From Limosilactobacillus panis (GTDB taxonomy: Bacteria; Bacillota; Bacilli; Lactobacillales; Lactobacillaceae): DNA of 64,000 nucleotides. Below are positions 25,408-34,254 of this stretch, piece by piece; the first letter of the stretch is position 1; every line of letters begins with the position of its first letter. The notes beneath the pieces are model-generated. The model was not told the DNA's origin and did not search any database. It saw nothing but the letters and a program-made list of their open reading frames with translations. The stretch covers positions 1,798,001-1,862,000 of the forward strand of contig NZ_CP081855.1 in the NCBI RefSeq assembly GCF_019797825.1, given 5' to 3'. Position numbers and translations under genes: made by a program.

Positions 25408-26319
25408 TTGAAGCAAGGAACAAAAATCATTACCCTCGATAACGGTTACCACTTGTGGACGAATACCCAGGGTGAAGGTGACATTCACCTGCTCGCCCTC
25501 CACGGTGGTCCCGGTGGCAACCATGAATACTGGGAAGACGCCGCTGACCAGTTGAAGAAGCAGGGATTAAACGTCCAGGTCACCATGTATGACCAGCTGG
25601 GTTCCCTCTACTCCGACCAGCCAGACTACTCTGACCCCGAAATTGCCAAGAAGTACCTCACCTACGAGTACTTCCTGGATGAAGTCGACGAAGTTCGGCA
25701 AAAGCTGGGCTTAGACAACTTCTACTTAATCGGGCAAAGCTGGGGTGGCCTGCTCGTCCAAGAGTACGCAGTCAAGTACGGTCAACACCTCAAGGGCGCA
25801 ATCATCTCCTCAATGGTTGATGAGATTGACGAGTATGTCGAACACGTCAACGCCCTCCGTGACCAGACCCTGCCTAAGGAAGCGGTCGCCTTTATGAAGG
25901 ACTGCGAAGAACGCGACGACTACAGTAACCCGAAGTACCAGGAATACGTTCAGGTCATGAACGAGAACTTCGTCGACCGAAAGCAGCCTTCCAAGCTCTA
26001 CCACCTCAAGGACATTGGTGGCGACGCGGTTTACAATGTCTTCCAGGGGGACAACGAGTTTGTCATCACTGGTAAGCTGAAGAGCTGGCACTTCCGTGAC
26101 CAACTCAAGAACATCAAGGTGCCAACCCTGATTACCTTTGGTGGGCACGAAACGATGCCAATCGCCACCGGTGAAAAGATGGCTAAGCTGATCCCGAACG
26201 CCAAATTTGTCACCACGCCGGGTGGTGGCCACCACCACATGGTTGATAACCCTGACGTTTACTACAAGCACCTGGCTGACTTCATTCGCCAGGTTGAAAA
26301 CGGCACATTTAACAAGTAA
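25408..26319 (+). CDS. pepI: Proline iminopeptidase
   Basis: 303 residues, TTG start with AAAAGGAGCG upstream. Alpha/beta hydrolase of family S33: oxyanion HGGPGGNHEYW (about 29-39), nucleophile Ser111 in GQSWGG, and catalytic His near the end in GGGHHHM. It releases N-terminal proline (and other residues) from small peptides. It lies 68 bases after pepX and the pair likely works in sequence on proline-rich peptides. A terminator follows. Confidence 0.94.
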   Translation: MKQGTKIITLDNGYHLWTNTQGEGDIHLLALHGGPGGNHEYWEDAADQLKKQGLNVQVTMYDQLGSLYSDQPDYSDPEIAKKYLTYEYFLDEVDEVRQKLGLDNFYLIGQSWGGLLVQEYAVKYGQHLKGAIISSMVDEIDEYVEHVNALRDQTLPKEAVAFMKDCEERDDYSNPKYQEYVQVMNENFVDRKQPSKLYHLKDIGGDAVYNVFQGDNEFVITGKLKSWHFRDQLKNIKVPTLITFGGHETMPIATGEKMAKLIPNAKFVTTPGGGHHHMVDNPDVYYKHLADFIRQVENGTFNK

Positions 26320-26325
26320 AACCTA

Positions 26326-26372
26326 AGAGCGCGTCCCGTGGCTGGCATTAGGCCCCGGGGCGCTTTTTTGTC
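26326..26372 (+). terminator. Terminator of pepI
   Basis: GC-rich hairpin with AGCGCGTCCCGTGG on the left and CCCCGGGGCGCT on the right (small bulges), then TTTTT. Confidence 0.8.
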
Positions 26373-26591
26373 GTTCAAATCAAGGATCCCCAGGCCTAAT
26401 TTGCAACATTTCCTTGAATGTTTTAAGAATCCCTAAATTCCGCCAAGTCAGCGAAGGGAATATGGTAGGATATTATTAGTAAGTAAACAGGTAAAGGGGA
26501 GAAAACTGCAAAAACTTAAAGCAACACTCACCGCCCGCTAATCAGTTGCCGGGCCTGTCGCAATGTCGCTTTATCAACTCTAGGGGAAAAG
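26373..26591 (+). promoter_or_regulatory. Leader region of the P-type ATPase gene
   Basis: 219 bases. TATTAT near 26471 is a candidate -10. An SD-like AAAGGGGAG at 26493-26501 is not followed by a standard start; a CTG frame 26506-26541 would encode 11 residues rich in Lys/Thr/Leu before TAA. No terminator hairpin was seen after it. Nothing else is recognised. Confidence 0.35.
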
Positions 26592-29228
26592 ATGAAAGAA
26601 AAATACCAACTAACCACTGCTGAAATTAAACAGCAACTTGGCCTCAAAGAATTTACACAGGGGATTAGCAGCCAAGAAGCCGCGACCCGCCTGCAAAGGG
26701 ATGGGCAGAATGCTCTGGAAGTTAAGCCAACCCCCAAGTGGAAAATCTTTTTGCGCCAGTTTAACAACATTGTTATTTACATTTTGCTGGTTGCAACCTT
26801 GTTAACCATCATGATTGGCCACTATACGGACGCGGTCGTTATCCTCGCCGTCGTCATCCTTAATTCTCTGATTGGCTACTTCCAGGAGACAAGTGCTGCC
26901 AATGCACTAGCTAAGATTAAGGAAATGATGGCGCAGCACGCTACCGTCTACCGTGACGGTAAGCGGCAAGATATCGACGCCAGTGACCTGGTTGTCGGTG
27001 ACGTTGTCTTCTTAGAAGCCGGGGATAACGTGCCCGCCGACCTGCGAATTGTGTCCGCTGATAACCTGCGGATTGAGGAGTCGGCCTTGACTGGTGAAAC
27101 CAACTCGGTTATTAAAACCGACGAGGCCCTAACCGATGATAAGATTCCGCTGGCTGACCGGGTCAACATGGCTTATTCCTCCACTTCCGTAACCAGCGGG
27201 AGCGGACTCGGGGTGGTCGTGGCCACTGGTGAACACACCGAGATTGGGAAGATTTCCCAAGAGGTGGCTCACATCAAGCCGAAGAAGACCCGGCTCACTC
27301 GGGAAATCGACCGGGTGGGGACCATCGTTTCCTACATCACGATTATCGGTTCCGTTATTATCTTCATCATCGGTTTCTTCCTGCAAATCTATTCACTGCC
27401 GGCCCTGGCCCTCGCGGTGGTGGCAATGCTGGTGGGGTCCATCCCCGAAGGATTGCCCGCTACCACCTCCGTTATCCTGGCATTTGGGGTAAGTAAGATG
27501 GCCAAGCGCTACAAGACGATTATTAAGTCCATGCCGGCCGTAGAAACCCTGGGCTCCGTTGACGTGATCGCCACCGATAAGACGGGGACGTTAACGAAGA
27601 ACGAGATGACTGCTATTGAACTGTGGTCTGGTGACCAGCATTACACCGTTACGGGAACTGGCTACGCGCCCCAGGGACAGCTAATGCAAGACGGTCACCA
27701 GGTTGAAGTTGACGACCAGCTCAAGCTCTTGCTAGAGGCGGGCTTTCAGGCCAACGATACGGTCCTCAGTGAGGAGGATGGGCGTTGGGTGATCAATGGT
27801 GAGCCGACTGACGGTGCCTTTTTAACTCTTTACCACAAGCTGTTGGGTGCTAAGTACCAATCTTCCTACGAGTCCCAGGACCTCCTGCCGTTTGATTCCA
27901 ACTACCGCTACATCGCTGAACTGACTCGAAACACGGAGAGTAACCAGCAGGTCATCTTCATCAAGGGGTCACCCGACAAACTGTTTGAAATGGCCGCCAA
28001 AGGAGATCCCGCCTTCGACATTCAAAAGTGGACCAAGCGGGTTAATGACTGGTCCGTGGCGGGTAAACGGGTCATTGCCCTCGGCTTTCGGGTTGTCGAG
28101 GGGGAAAACCTGATGGAGATTGAACACGACCACCTTTACCAGGGAATCCACCTCCTCGGTTTGGCCGCCCTCCAAGACGCGCCCCGTGAAGAAGTCATTG
28201 CCGCCCTCAAGACAATGAATAATGCCGGGGTAGCAGTTAAGATGATTACTGGGGACGACCCGCAAACCGCCCGGGCGATTGGTCAGCAACTGGGCTTGGC
28301 CCCAGGTGAAATTCACGCGATAACTGGCGCCCAGTGGGACCGGCTACCTGCCGAAGAACAGGCCAAAGCGGCCCAGGATAACCAGGTTTTTGCCCGGACA
28401 ACACCGCAAAACAAGCTGGAAATCATTGACGCCCTGCAGCGGGGCCAACTCGTTACCGCGATGGTCGGGGACGGGGTCAACGACGCCCCGGCCCTCAAGC
28501 AGGCTGACATCGGGATTGCCATGGGGATCAAGGGGACGGACGTTGCCAAAGACGCCGCCGATATGGTCCTGGGGGATGACAACTTTGCAACCATGGCGGC
28601 GGTCATTGAAGAAGGTCGCCGTATTTACGACAACATCAAGAAGAGCATCCTCTTCCTGTTGCCGACCTCGTTTGCCGAAGGCCTTGTGGTGGCCTTCTCA
28701 ATCCTGACCGCCCAACAAGTTCCCCTCCAGCCAGTTCAGCTGCTCTGGATCAACCTGGTGGCCGCCATCACCATCCAGTTTGCTTTTGTCTTCGAGAAGG
28801 CAGCACCGGGGTTAATGAACCGACCACCACGCCCAGTGTCATCCAAGTTAATGAACCGGCACGACCTTATCCAGATGGGCTATGTCTCAGCGCTGATGGC
28901 GATCTTCGCCCTCGTTGCATACGACTGGTTCACTGGTCACGACGCAAGTGTTATCAACGCAACAACGATGATGATTAACGTGATTGTCATCAGTAAACTC
29001 TTCTACTTCTTCAGCATTCGGACCACCGGCAATGGTCTCAAACAGATTAAAACAATTACCGGCCGGGCATGGGCAGTGATTGGAATCATGCTGGCATTCC
29101 AGCTGATTTTGACCTACACGCCATTCATGCAGGAAGCCTTCCACGTTACCGGGATTAGCTTGGTAGAATGGTTGGCGGTGATTGTCTTCTCCTGCCTGAT
29201 CATGTTGGTCGCCGAAGCTGATAAATAG
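26592..29228 (+). CDS. P2A-type cation ATPase (calcium-transporting-like)
   Basis: 878 residues. The N-terminal cation ATPase domain, TM1-2, actuator loop with LTGE (ESALTGETN), TM4 with the ion-binding PEGLPA motif, phosphorylated Asp329 in DKTGTLT, nucleotide domain with KGSPD, the hinge TGDDPQTARAIG and MVGDGVNDAPAL, then six C-terminal membrane segments. PEGL in TM4 marks the P2A (SERCA/PMCA-like) group, so Ca2+ (or Mn2+) export is most likely. GGGG precedes the ATG. The HAD phosphatase gene follows by 25 bases. Confidence 0.92.
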   Translation: MKEKYQLTTAEIKQQLGLKEFTQGISSQEAATRLQRDGQNALEVKPTPKWKIFLRQFNNIVIYILLVATLLTIMIGHYTDAVVILAVVILNSLIGYFQETSAANALAKIKEMMAQHATVYRDGKRQDIDASDLVVGDVVFLEAGDNVPADLRIVSADNLRIEESALTGETNSVIKTDEALTDDKIPLADRVNMAYSSTSVTSGSGLGVVVATGEHTEIGKISQEVAHIKPKKTRLTREIDRVGTIVSYITIIGSVIIFIIGFFLQIYSLPALALAVVAMLVGSIPEGLPATTSVILAFGVSKMAKRYKTIIKSMPAVETLGSVDVIATDKTGTLTKNEMTAIELWSGDQHYTVTGTGYAPQGQLMQDGHQVEVDDQLKLLLEAGFQANDTVLSEEDGRWVINGEPTDGAFLTLYHKLLGAKYQSSYESQDLLPFDSNYRYIAELTRNTESNQQVIFIKGSPDKLFEMAAKGDPAFDIQKWTKRVNDWSVAGKRVIALGFRVVEGENLMEIEHDHLYQGIHLLGLAALQDAPREEVIAALKTMNNAGVAVKMITGDDPQTARAIGQQLGLAPGEIHAITGAQWDRLPAEEQAKAAQDNQVFARTTPQNKLEIIDALQRGQLVTAMVGDGVNDAPALKQADIGIAMGIKGTDVAKDAADMVLGDDNFATMAAVIEEGRRIYDNIKKSILFLLPTSFAEGLVVAFSILTAQQVPLQPVQLLWINLVAAITIQFAFVFEKAAPGLMNRPPRPVSSKLMNRHDLIQMGYVSALMAIFALVAYDWFTGHDASVINATTMMINVIVISKLFYFFSIRTTGNGLKQIKTITGRAWAVIGIMLAFQLILTYTPFMQEAFHVTGISLVEWLAVIVFSCLIMLVAEADK

Positions 29229-29253
29229 ATTCGTTTCAGAAAGGAAAACGAGA

Positions 29254-29898
29254 ATGGGGCAAATTAATAACTTTATTTTTGACATTGATGGAACACTGAT
29301 TGACACCTTTGATATGTACATGCCGCCAATGATCACCATCCTGCGGCAACACGGCTACCACATTGCACCGGAAGACGAACTAGCAACGATGAAAAAGCTC
29401 TTCGGAATTACCGGTGCCGACGCCCTCCGTATCTTTGGGGTCCGCCCCGATGAACGGGAGACCATTCAAAAGGAGTGGATTAAAGCCACGTATAAGCGGA
29501 AAAACTTGGTCAAGGTGATTGACCAGGTCCCGGAAGCGTTAGCTGCGATCGCCAAGGTCAAAGGAAACCACCTGGCCGTGGCAACTTCCAAGCTTCGTCA
29601 CGAATACGAGACCCACTTTGCCCCCGAGTACCCATTTGCCCGCCTCTTTGAGGTTGCAATCACCTCTTCGGATACGGTTAAACACAAGCCGGACCCCGCA
29701 CCCTTACTGGCGGCCATTGCCAAGTTAAAGGCGGTCCCGGAAAATTGTGTTTACGTTGGTGATACAATTAACGATCAAAAGGCAGCCCGGGCCGCTGGCA
29801 TTAAGTTTGCGGGCGCCCTTTACGGGTCCGCTAATCCGGAATCAATTGCGGATGCCGACTACCCACTGCGTTCACCAATGGACCTACTTAAGATTTGA
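29254..29898 (+). CDS. HAD family phosphatase (phosphoglycolate phosphatase-like)
   Basis: 214 residues. HAD motif I FDIDGTLIDT at about 9-18, motif II-like VATSK, motif III KHKPDP, motif IV VGDTINDQKAARAAG. The helical cap between motifs I and II gives the beta-phosphoglucomutase/Gph-like class. The substrate is unknown. It follows the P-type ATPase by 25 bases and ends at a strong terminator. Confidence 0.88.
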   Translation: MGQINNFIFDIDGTLIDTFDMYMPPMITILRQHGYHIAPEDELATMKKLFGITGADALRIFGVRPDERETIQKEWIKATYKRKNLVKVIDQVPEALAAIAKVKGNHLAVATSKLRHEYETHFAPEYPFARLFEVAITSSDTVKHKPDPAPLLAAIAKLKAVPENCVYVGDTINDQKAARAAGIKFAGALYGSANPESIADADYPLRSPMDLLKI

Positions 29899-29905
29899 AA
29901 TAAAT

Positions 29906-29940
29906 AAGACTGGAAATTTGTGTTTTCCAGTCTTATTTTT
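29906..29940 (+). terminator. Terminator after the HAD phosphatase gene
   Basis: Stem AAGACTGGAAA / TTTCCAGTCTT (29906-29916, 29924-29934) followed by ATTTTTAT. Confidence 0.85.
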
Positions 29941-29972
29941 ATAAGAAATCATTATTTGAGGAGGACCTATCA

Positions 29973-30416
29973 ATGACTTTTTATAGTGAAAGTTACTTCT
30001 TACACCAGCAGCAGTTAACCAGCCTGGTCAACTACATCGCCATCGTGGTACTGCTGCTCCTGGTGATCTTCAACACAATCCGTTACCTCCGCCACCAATT
30101 GCGGACACGGAACCGGGATCTGGGAATCATTTTCTTCCTGCTCCTACTCATCTTCACCGGACTACAGATCACCAACCTGGAACGGACCGTTACCCAGCGG
30201 TCCCAATCCCTGCAGATGCAACCGTTCATCCAGGCGGTTGCCAAGGACCATGGTCTGAAGTCCAGCCAGGTCGTGGTTAATTCCACTACCCTGACCGATG
30301 GCATCTTGGTCCGCTTCAGGGGCAGGGATTACCGGGTCAACATGAGCCCCAGCGGTGATAACTACACCCTTAGCCGGGCGCACGTTGTCGACCACACGGT
30401 TAAAATCCAACACTAA
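29973..30416 (+). CDS. DUF3290 family membrane protein
   Basis: 147 residues. Two membrane segments (about 18-38 and 48-66) and a small extracytoplasmic domain with a GILVRFRGRDYRVNMSPSGDNY region. This family almost always precedes a DUF421 gene, as here (12-base gap). Strong RBS GAGGAGG. Function unknown. Confidence 0.85.
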   Translation: MTFYSESYFLHQQQLTSLVNYIAIVVLLLLVIFNTIRYLRHQLRTRNRDLGIIFFLLLLIFTGLQITNLERTVTQRSQSLQMQPFIQAVAKDHGLKSSQVVVNSTTLTDGILVRFRGRDYRVNMSPSGDNYTLSRAHVVDHTVKIQH

Positions 30417-30428
30417 GGAGGTTGCAAA

Positions 30429-31064
30429 ATGGATTACGGACTAGTCACAATTAAGTTTGTCCTCGGAATGATCTGCCTGATCTTTCAAATTAATATTTCT
30501 GGTAAGAGCAACCTGGCGCCGAACTCGGCGATCGACCAGGTCCAAAACTACGTCCTCGGGGGCATCATTGGGGGTATTATCTACAACAACGACGTCACCG
30601 TCCTCCAGTTCCTCATGGTTCTCTTAATCTGGACAGTAATTGTCTTCATCATCAAGTTTGCTAAGGAACATAACAACGTTGTTCATAAGATTGTCGACGG
30701 GCAGCCCCGCCTGCTGATCAAAAACGGCCAGCTTTTGGTCGATAACTGTATGCGGGCCGGGATTACCGCCAACGAGCTGATGTTCCACCTGCGCCGGCAC
30801 GGTGTTTACGAGGTCAACCAGGTAAAGAGCGGAATTCTCGAACAAAACGGCCAGCTCGTCGTCATCGAAAACGATGAGCAAAACGTCCACTTCCCGATCA
30901 TCAACGACGGGCAAATCAACCAGGACGTCCTGGAACTAACCCACCACGACGTGCAGTGGCTGAAAAACGCGGTCGTCAAGGCCGGGTACCGGAGCATTAA
31001 CGATATCTACCTCGGTGAATACATCCATGGTCAGCTGCACCTCGTTGCCTACCCGAACGACTAG
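30429..31064 (+). CDS. DUF421 (YetF-like) membrane protein
   Basis: 211 residues. N-terminal membrane segments, with NSAIDQVQNYVLGGIIGGIIY typical of DUF421 (residues about 35-55), followed by a cytoplasmic YetF-type domain with DGQPRLLIKNGQ and an RxxGI-like segment (CMRAGITANELMFHLR). AAGGAGG precedes the ATG. It pairs with DUF3290; role in envelope or stress is suspected only from the family. Intron copy 2 begins 14 bases after the stop, in the opposite orientation. Confidence 0.88.
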   Translation: MDYGLVTIKFVLGMICLIFQINISGKSNLAPNSAIDQVQNYVLGGIIGGIIYNNDVTVLQFLMVLLIWTVIVFIIKFAKEHNNVVHKIVDGQPRLLIKNGQLLVDNCMRAGITANELMFHLRRHGVYEVNQVKSGILEQNGQLVVIENDEQNVHFPIINDGQINQDVLELTHHDVQWLKNAVVKAGYRSINDIYLGEYIHGQLHLVAYPND

Positions 31065-31077
31065 GAATTATAAAGTA

Positions 31078-32987
31078 ATCGAGTAGGAGGTAATTGATTA
31101 GTTCAATTACCGACCTCTCACACCACCGTACGTACGGTTCCGTATACGGCGGTTCGACAATTTAATCACTTTTGAATTAACTGGAGCGTCTTGGACATAT
31201 TTATTAGTCCAAGGTGCTCCAGTTTTCTATTTGTTAGAGAATAATTTAGTGTCTTACTGTGTGCAGTTCGCCAGTAACCCTTTCGGGTACTAGCGAAGAC
31301 GAACGCATCATGATAAGACAAACCTAACTTCTGTAGGTGTACAACTTTAGTTTTGAATTTCTTCCATTGCTTCCAGATATATTGTCTTATTCGTGCTCTT
31401 AACCATTGATCAAGGCGGTGAATAAAATTGGCTAACTTCCCAATTGAGTAATACTGAAGCCAGCCACGCATCTTTTGGTGGATTTCTTCAAACATCTTGG
31501 TAAGAGAAACACCCCGATTACGCTTAGTTAGAAGCCTCAATGCTTGTTTTACTCGTTGTTGTGATTGTTTGGCTGGTCGGGCATAGGCACCATTACGGTC
31601 TACACCGAGTGAGAAGCCAAGAAACTTCAACCTCAAGGGACTACCAATTTTGGTTTTATCTGGATTAACTTTAACTTTCAATCGCTTTTCAAGAAACTGA
31701 GTAATACTACGCATTACTCGTTCTCCGGCCCGCTGACTTTTAACATAGATGTTACAATCGTCCGCGTAGCGCACAAAGTGGTGACCACGTCTGGTCAGCT
31801 CTTTATCCAACTCATTTAAATAGATATTCGCTAGCAGTGGCGATAGTGGTCCTCCTTGCGGAGTTCCTTTGTCGCTCCTAACGAACAGCCCGTGGTCCAA
31901 GATTCCGCTAGTCAAAAACTTACGGATAAGTCTTAGTGTCCATGGGTCATCAATATATTGTTGGAGGTATTTAATCATCAAATCATGGTTGACATTATCA
32001 AAATAGGCCTTAAGGTCTAAATCAACTACCCGTCGATAACCTTGATTATATAGCTTAACTACCTTTGCGATTGCGTCTTGGGCTCCACGATGAGGGCGGA
32101 AACCAAAACTATTGTCAGAGAAAACTCGCTCAAAGATGGGCGTGAGTACCTGGGCAACTGCTTGTTGGACCAGGCGGTCCACTACCGTTGGTATCCCTAG
32201 TTTTCTCACTCCACCGTTGGGCTTGGGAATTTCCACTCGTTTAACCGGTGCTGGCTTATAATTGCCCTCACGTAGGTTGGTGATTAATTCCGTTTTATTT
32301 TCCCTGAGGTAGGGCAGAAGGTCATTGACAGTCATATCGTCAATACCCGCCGCTCCTTTATTTCTCTTAACTCGCAAATAAGCCTGATTAAGGTTATTGC
32401 GATCCAAGACTAAGTCTTGGATAGTGACACTCATACCTTTACCTTCACCATAATCGGTACTACGCGCCCTTGTGTACTTTCGGTTTTCCAAACCTATCCT
32501 CGACAAGCGGTCAGCTTGTGTTTCTGTTTTCTGCGATTGTCGCACCTGATTACACCTCCGATATAATTTATGAGTTATTGTCGTTCAGTCCTTCGTCTGA
32601 CTAATCAGACTACTATGACCTCGGCTGACTTCTGACTTACTCAACACCACATCACTGTCGTGCTTGTTTCTGTGGAATTTCATTTATTCCTCTTGTCGGA
32701 AACGTGTAAGCCAGACCTCCCCGGGTAAGAATATTAACTTTCGTACCATGTCACCGTTAGCTTTACTGAAAGCAACTTCGAGTAGTATTGGACTTTAGTT
32801 TGTATGGCAACCTTATCCAGTTACTCTCAGCCTTATAGCTACTTCTTGTTCATCGGTGCAGTACTTTGCCTTAGACTTCCTTCAGATTCCACCTCACAGT
32901 GGACACCCTTGTCGTCAGCTCATGGTTCCGACTACTACGGCCCATAGTGGACTTTCACCGCCTAGTTAATACCCATGCCGGGCGCAC
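31078..32987 (-). mobile_element. Group IIC intron, copy 2
   Basis: Same element as 4453-6362, shared block 31077-32991, constant offset of 26625. It shows the same GTGCGCCCGG 5' end (32987) and the same domain V/VI hairpins near the left end. It sits right after the terminator hairpin 32993-33029 of the minus-strand DHH gene, in the same orientation as that gene. The flanking exon bases differ from copy 1 (TAATGTG versus TTTTTGTG before the intron), which shows an independent insertion. Confidence 0.9.
31166..32545 (-). CDS. ltrA: Group IIC intron reverse transcriptase/maturase (copy 2)
   Basis: 459 residues, identical in sequence to the protein encoded at 4541-5920, GTG start with GGAGGTG. 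YADD and all RT blocks are intact. Identity of both copies points to recent movement or to gene conversion. The protein of either copy could serve both introns in trans. Confidence 0.95.
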   Translation of the reverse strand: MRQSQKTETQADRLSRIGLENRKYTRARSTDYGEGKGMSVTIQDLVLDRNNLNQAYLRVKRNKGAAGIDDMTVNDLLPYLRENKTELITNLREGNYKPAPVKRVEIPKPNGGVRKLGIPTVVDRLVQQAVAQVLTPIFERVFSDNSFGFRPHRGAQDAIAKVVKLYNQGYRRVVDLDLKAYFDNVNHDLMIKYLQQYIDDPWTLRLIRKFLTSGILDHGLFVRSDKGTPQGGPLSPLLANIYLNELDKELTRRGHHFVRYADDCNIYVKSQRAGERVMRSITQFLEKRLKVKVNPDKTKIGSPLRLKFLGFSLGVDRNGAYARPAKQSQQRVKQALRLLTKRNRGVSLTKMFEEIHQKMRGWLQYYSIGKLANFIHRLDQWLRARIRQYIWKQWKKFKTKVVHLQKLGLSYHDAFVFASTRKGYWRTAHSKTLNYSLTNRKLEHLGLINMSKTLQLIQK

Positions 32988-32992
32988 CACAT

Positions 32993-33029
32993 TAGGCCTG
33001 CAGTGGCGAACTTGCGCACTGCAGGCCTA
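32993..33029. terminator. Terminator hairpin of the DHH gene and docking site of intron copy 2
   Basis: Thirteen-base-pair perfect stem TAGGCCTGCAGTG / CACTGCAGGCCTA (32993-33005, 33017-33029) with an 11-nt loop. The T tract in the minus direction is weak (TAATGTG) before the intron starts. Confidence 0.75.
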
Positions 33030-33040
33030 TATTGCTTATC

Positions 33041-34120
33041 CTAATCTTTCTTAAACAGGGCAGCCATCTTAGCAGCGACCGCCGGGTCAAGGTTATCCGC
33101 CAGGGTACTCTCCGTCGTCTGCTGCTCGTCCTCATGGTTCTTGATTGTCTGGGCAAGCTCGTCGGCAACTGCCTGCTCACCAACCTTAATCGGGTTAACG
33201 GTCAGGCGACCACCAGCGGCATCGGCGTGGCCACCACCAGCAAAGTACTTCTCCGCAAACTTAGCAACGTCGAGCTTGCCGTTGCTACGGAGGGAGACGC
33301 TAACGGGGCTGATAACCAGGGCCGCGTCCACGTCGGGGTTCTGGTCAAGAAGCTCGTGGGCAATCTCGGACTTGTAGTCACTGGCGTAGACAATGCCAAA
33401 CTGGTGCCCGTCCAGCTTCGTCTTCAAGATATCCTTTAGGTGTCCTTTTAGATACTTGGCCCGCCGTTCGTTGAGGGTCCGGATCAAGAGCTGGTTGTCC
33501 TCCCGGTACTTGGTCCAGCCGGCGTTAAAGACATCCATGACAAAGGACGCCGAGTCTTGCAAGGGGTAGAACCAGAAGAGCTGGTCAAGGTCATCCGCGG
33601 CTGTCCGCTCCTCATCCCCCATGTCAGGGTCGTTTTGCCAGTCCCAGGTATCATAGGCCCGGATCAGTTCGACCAGGTAAGCTAAGTCCTGACGCCGCTG
33701 TTCTGGCAGGTCATTGAAGTGGGGCTGCTTTTGGAGCCAGTCCCACACCAGGCTTGCCGCACTGGGGTTAACCTGGGGGTCAGCGGGAAGGACACTATTG
33801 GCAGCATACTTTTTCCGCAGAGCTTCTTCACTTTCGTGGTGGTCAAAGACGAGCCAGTGGTTGGCAAAGTTAGTATTTAGCTGCTGGAAGGTATAGTCGC
33901 TGTCGGGGGTCATGTCCATGATGTAAACATCGGTAAAGCGCCCCGTTTCTGGGCTCTTCAACCAGTGGGCAAATTCGTCATCAATCCGCCCGGCACCACA
34001 GTTTGTCATGTCAAACTCCACGTCAGCAAACATCGTCGGCTGCACTGCCCTTAGCAAAAGCGGGGCCCCAAAACCATCTAAATCATTATGCGAAAAAAGT
34101 TTTATTAATCGTTTAACCAT
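33041..34120 (-). CDS. DHH/DHHA1 family phosphoesterase
   Basis: 359 residues. Motif I SHNDLDGFG (His11, Asp13, Asp15), DHH motif VFDHHE (about 91-96), and the C-terminal DHHA1 motif GGGHADAAGG (about 297-306). All metal ligands are present. Such proteins hydrolyse oligoribonucleotides or cyclic-dinucleotide products (NrnA-like), but this is a separate subgroup whose substrate is not known. RBS AAGGTGG. Divergent from the DUF2325 gene. Confidence 0.88.
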   Translation of the reverse strand: MVKRLIKLFSHNDLDGFGAPLLLRAVQPTMFADVEFDMTNCGAGRIDDEFAHWLKSPETGRFTDVYIMDMTPDSDYTFQQLNTNFANHWLVFDHHESEEALRKKYAANSVLPADPQVNPSAASLVWDWLQKQPHFNDLPEQRRQDLAYLVELIRAYDTWDWQNDPDMGDEERTAADDLDQLFWFYPLQDSASFVMDVFNAGWTKYREDNQLLIRTLNERRAKYLKGHLKDILKTKLDGHQFGIVYASDYKSEIAHELLDQNPDVDAALVISPVSVSLRSNGKLDVAKFAEKYFAGGGHADAAGGRLTVNPIKVGEQAVADELAQTIKNHEDEQQTTESTLADNLDPAVAAKMAALFKKD

Positions 34121-34254
34121 CTTATGACCACCTTATCAATTCTTTTGTCCCCATTATACCGTAAGCCCGCCCAGGCACATAGCGTATCAACTGACATTAG
34201 GTACAGGAATTGGTATGATTAATATTAGTGAAGTTTTAGAAAGGACAATGCTCA

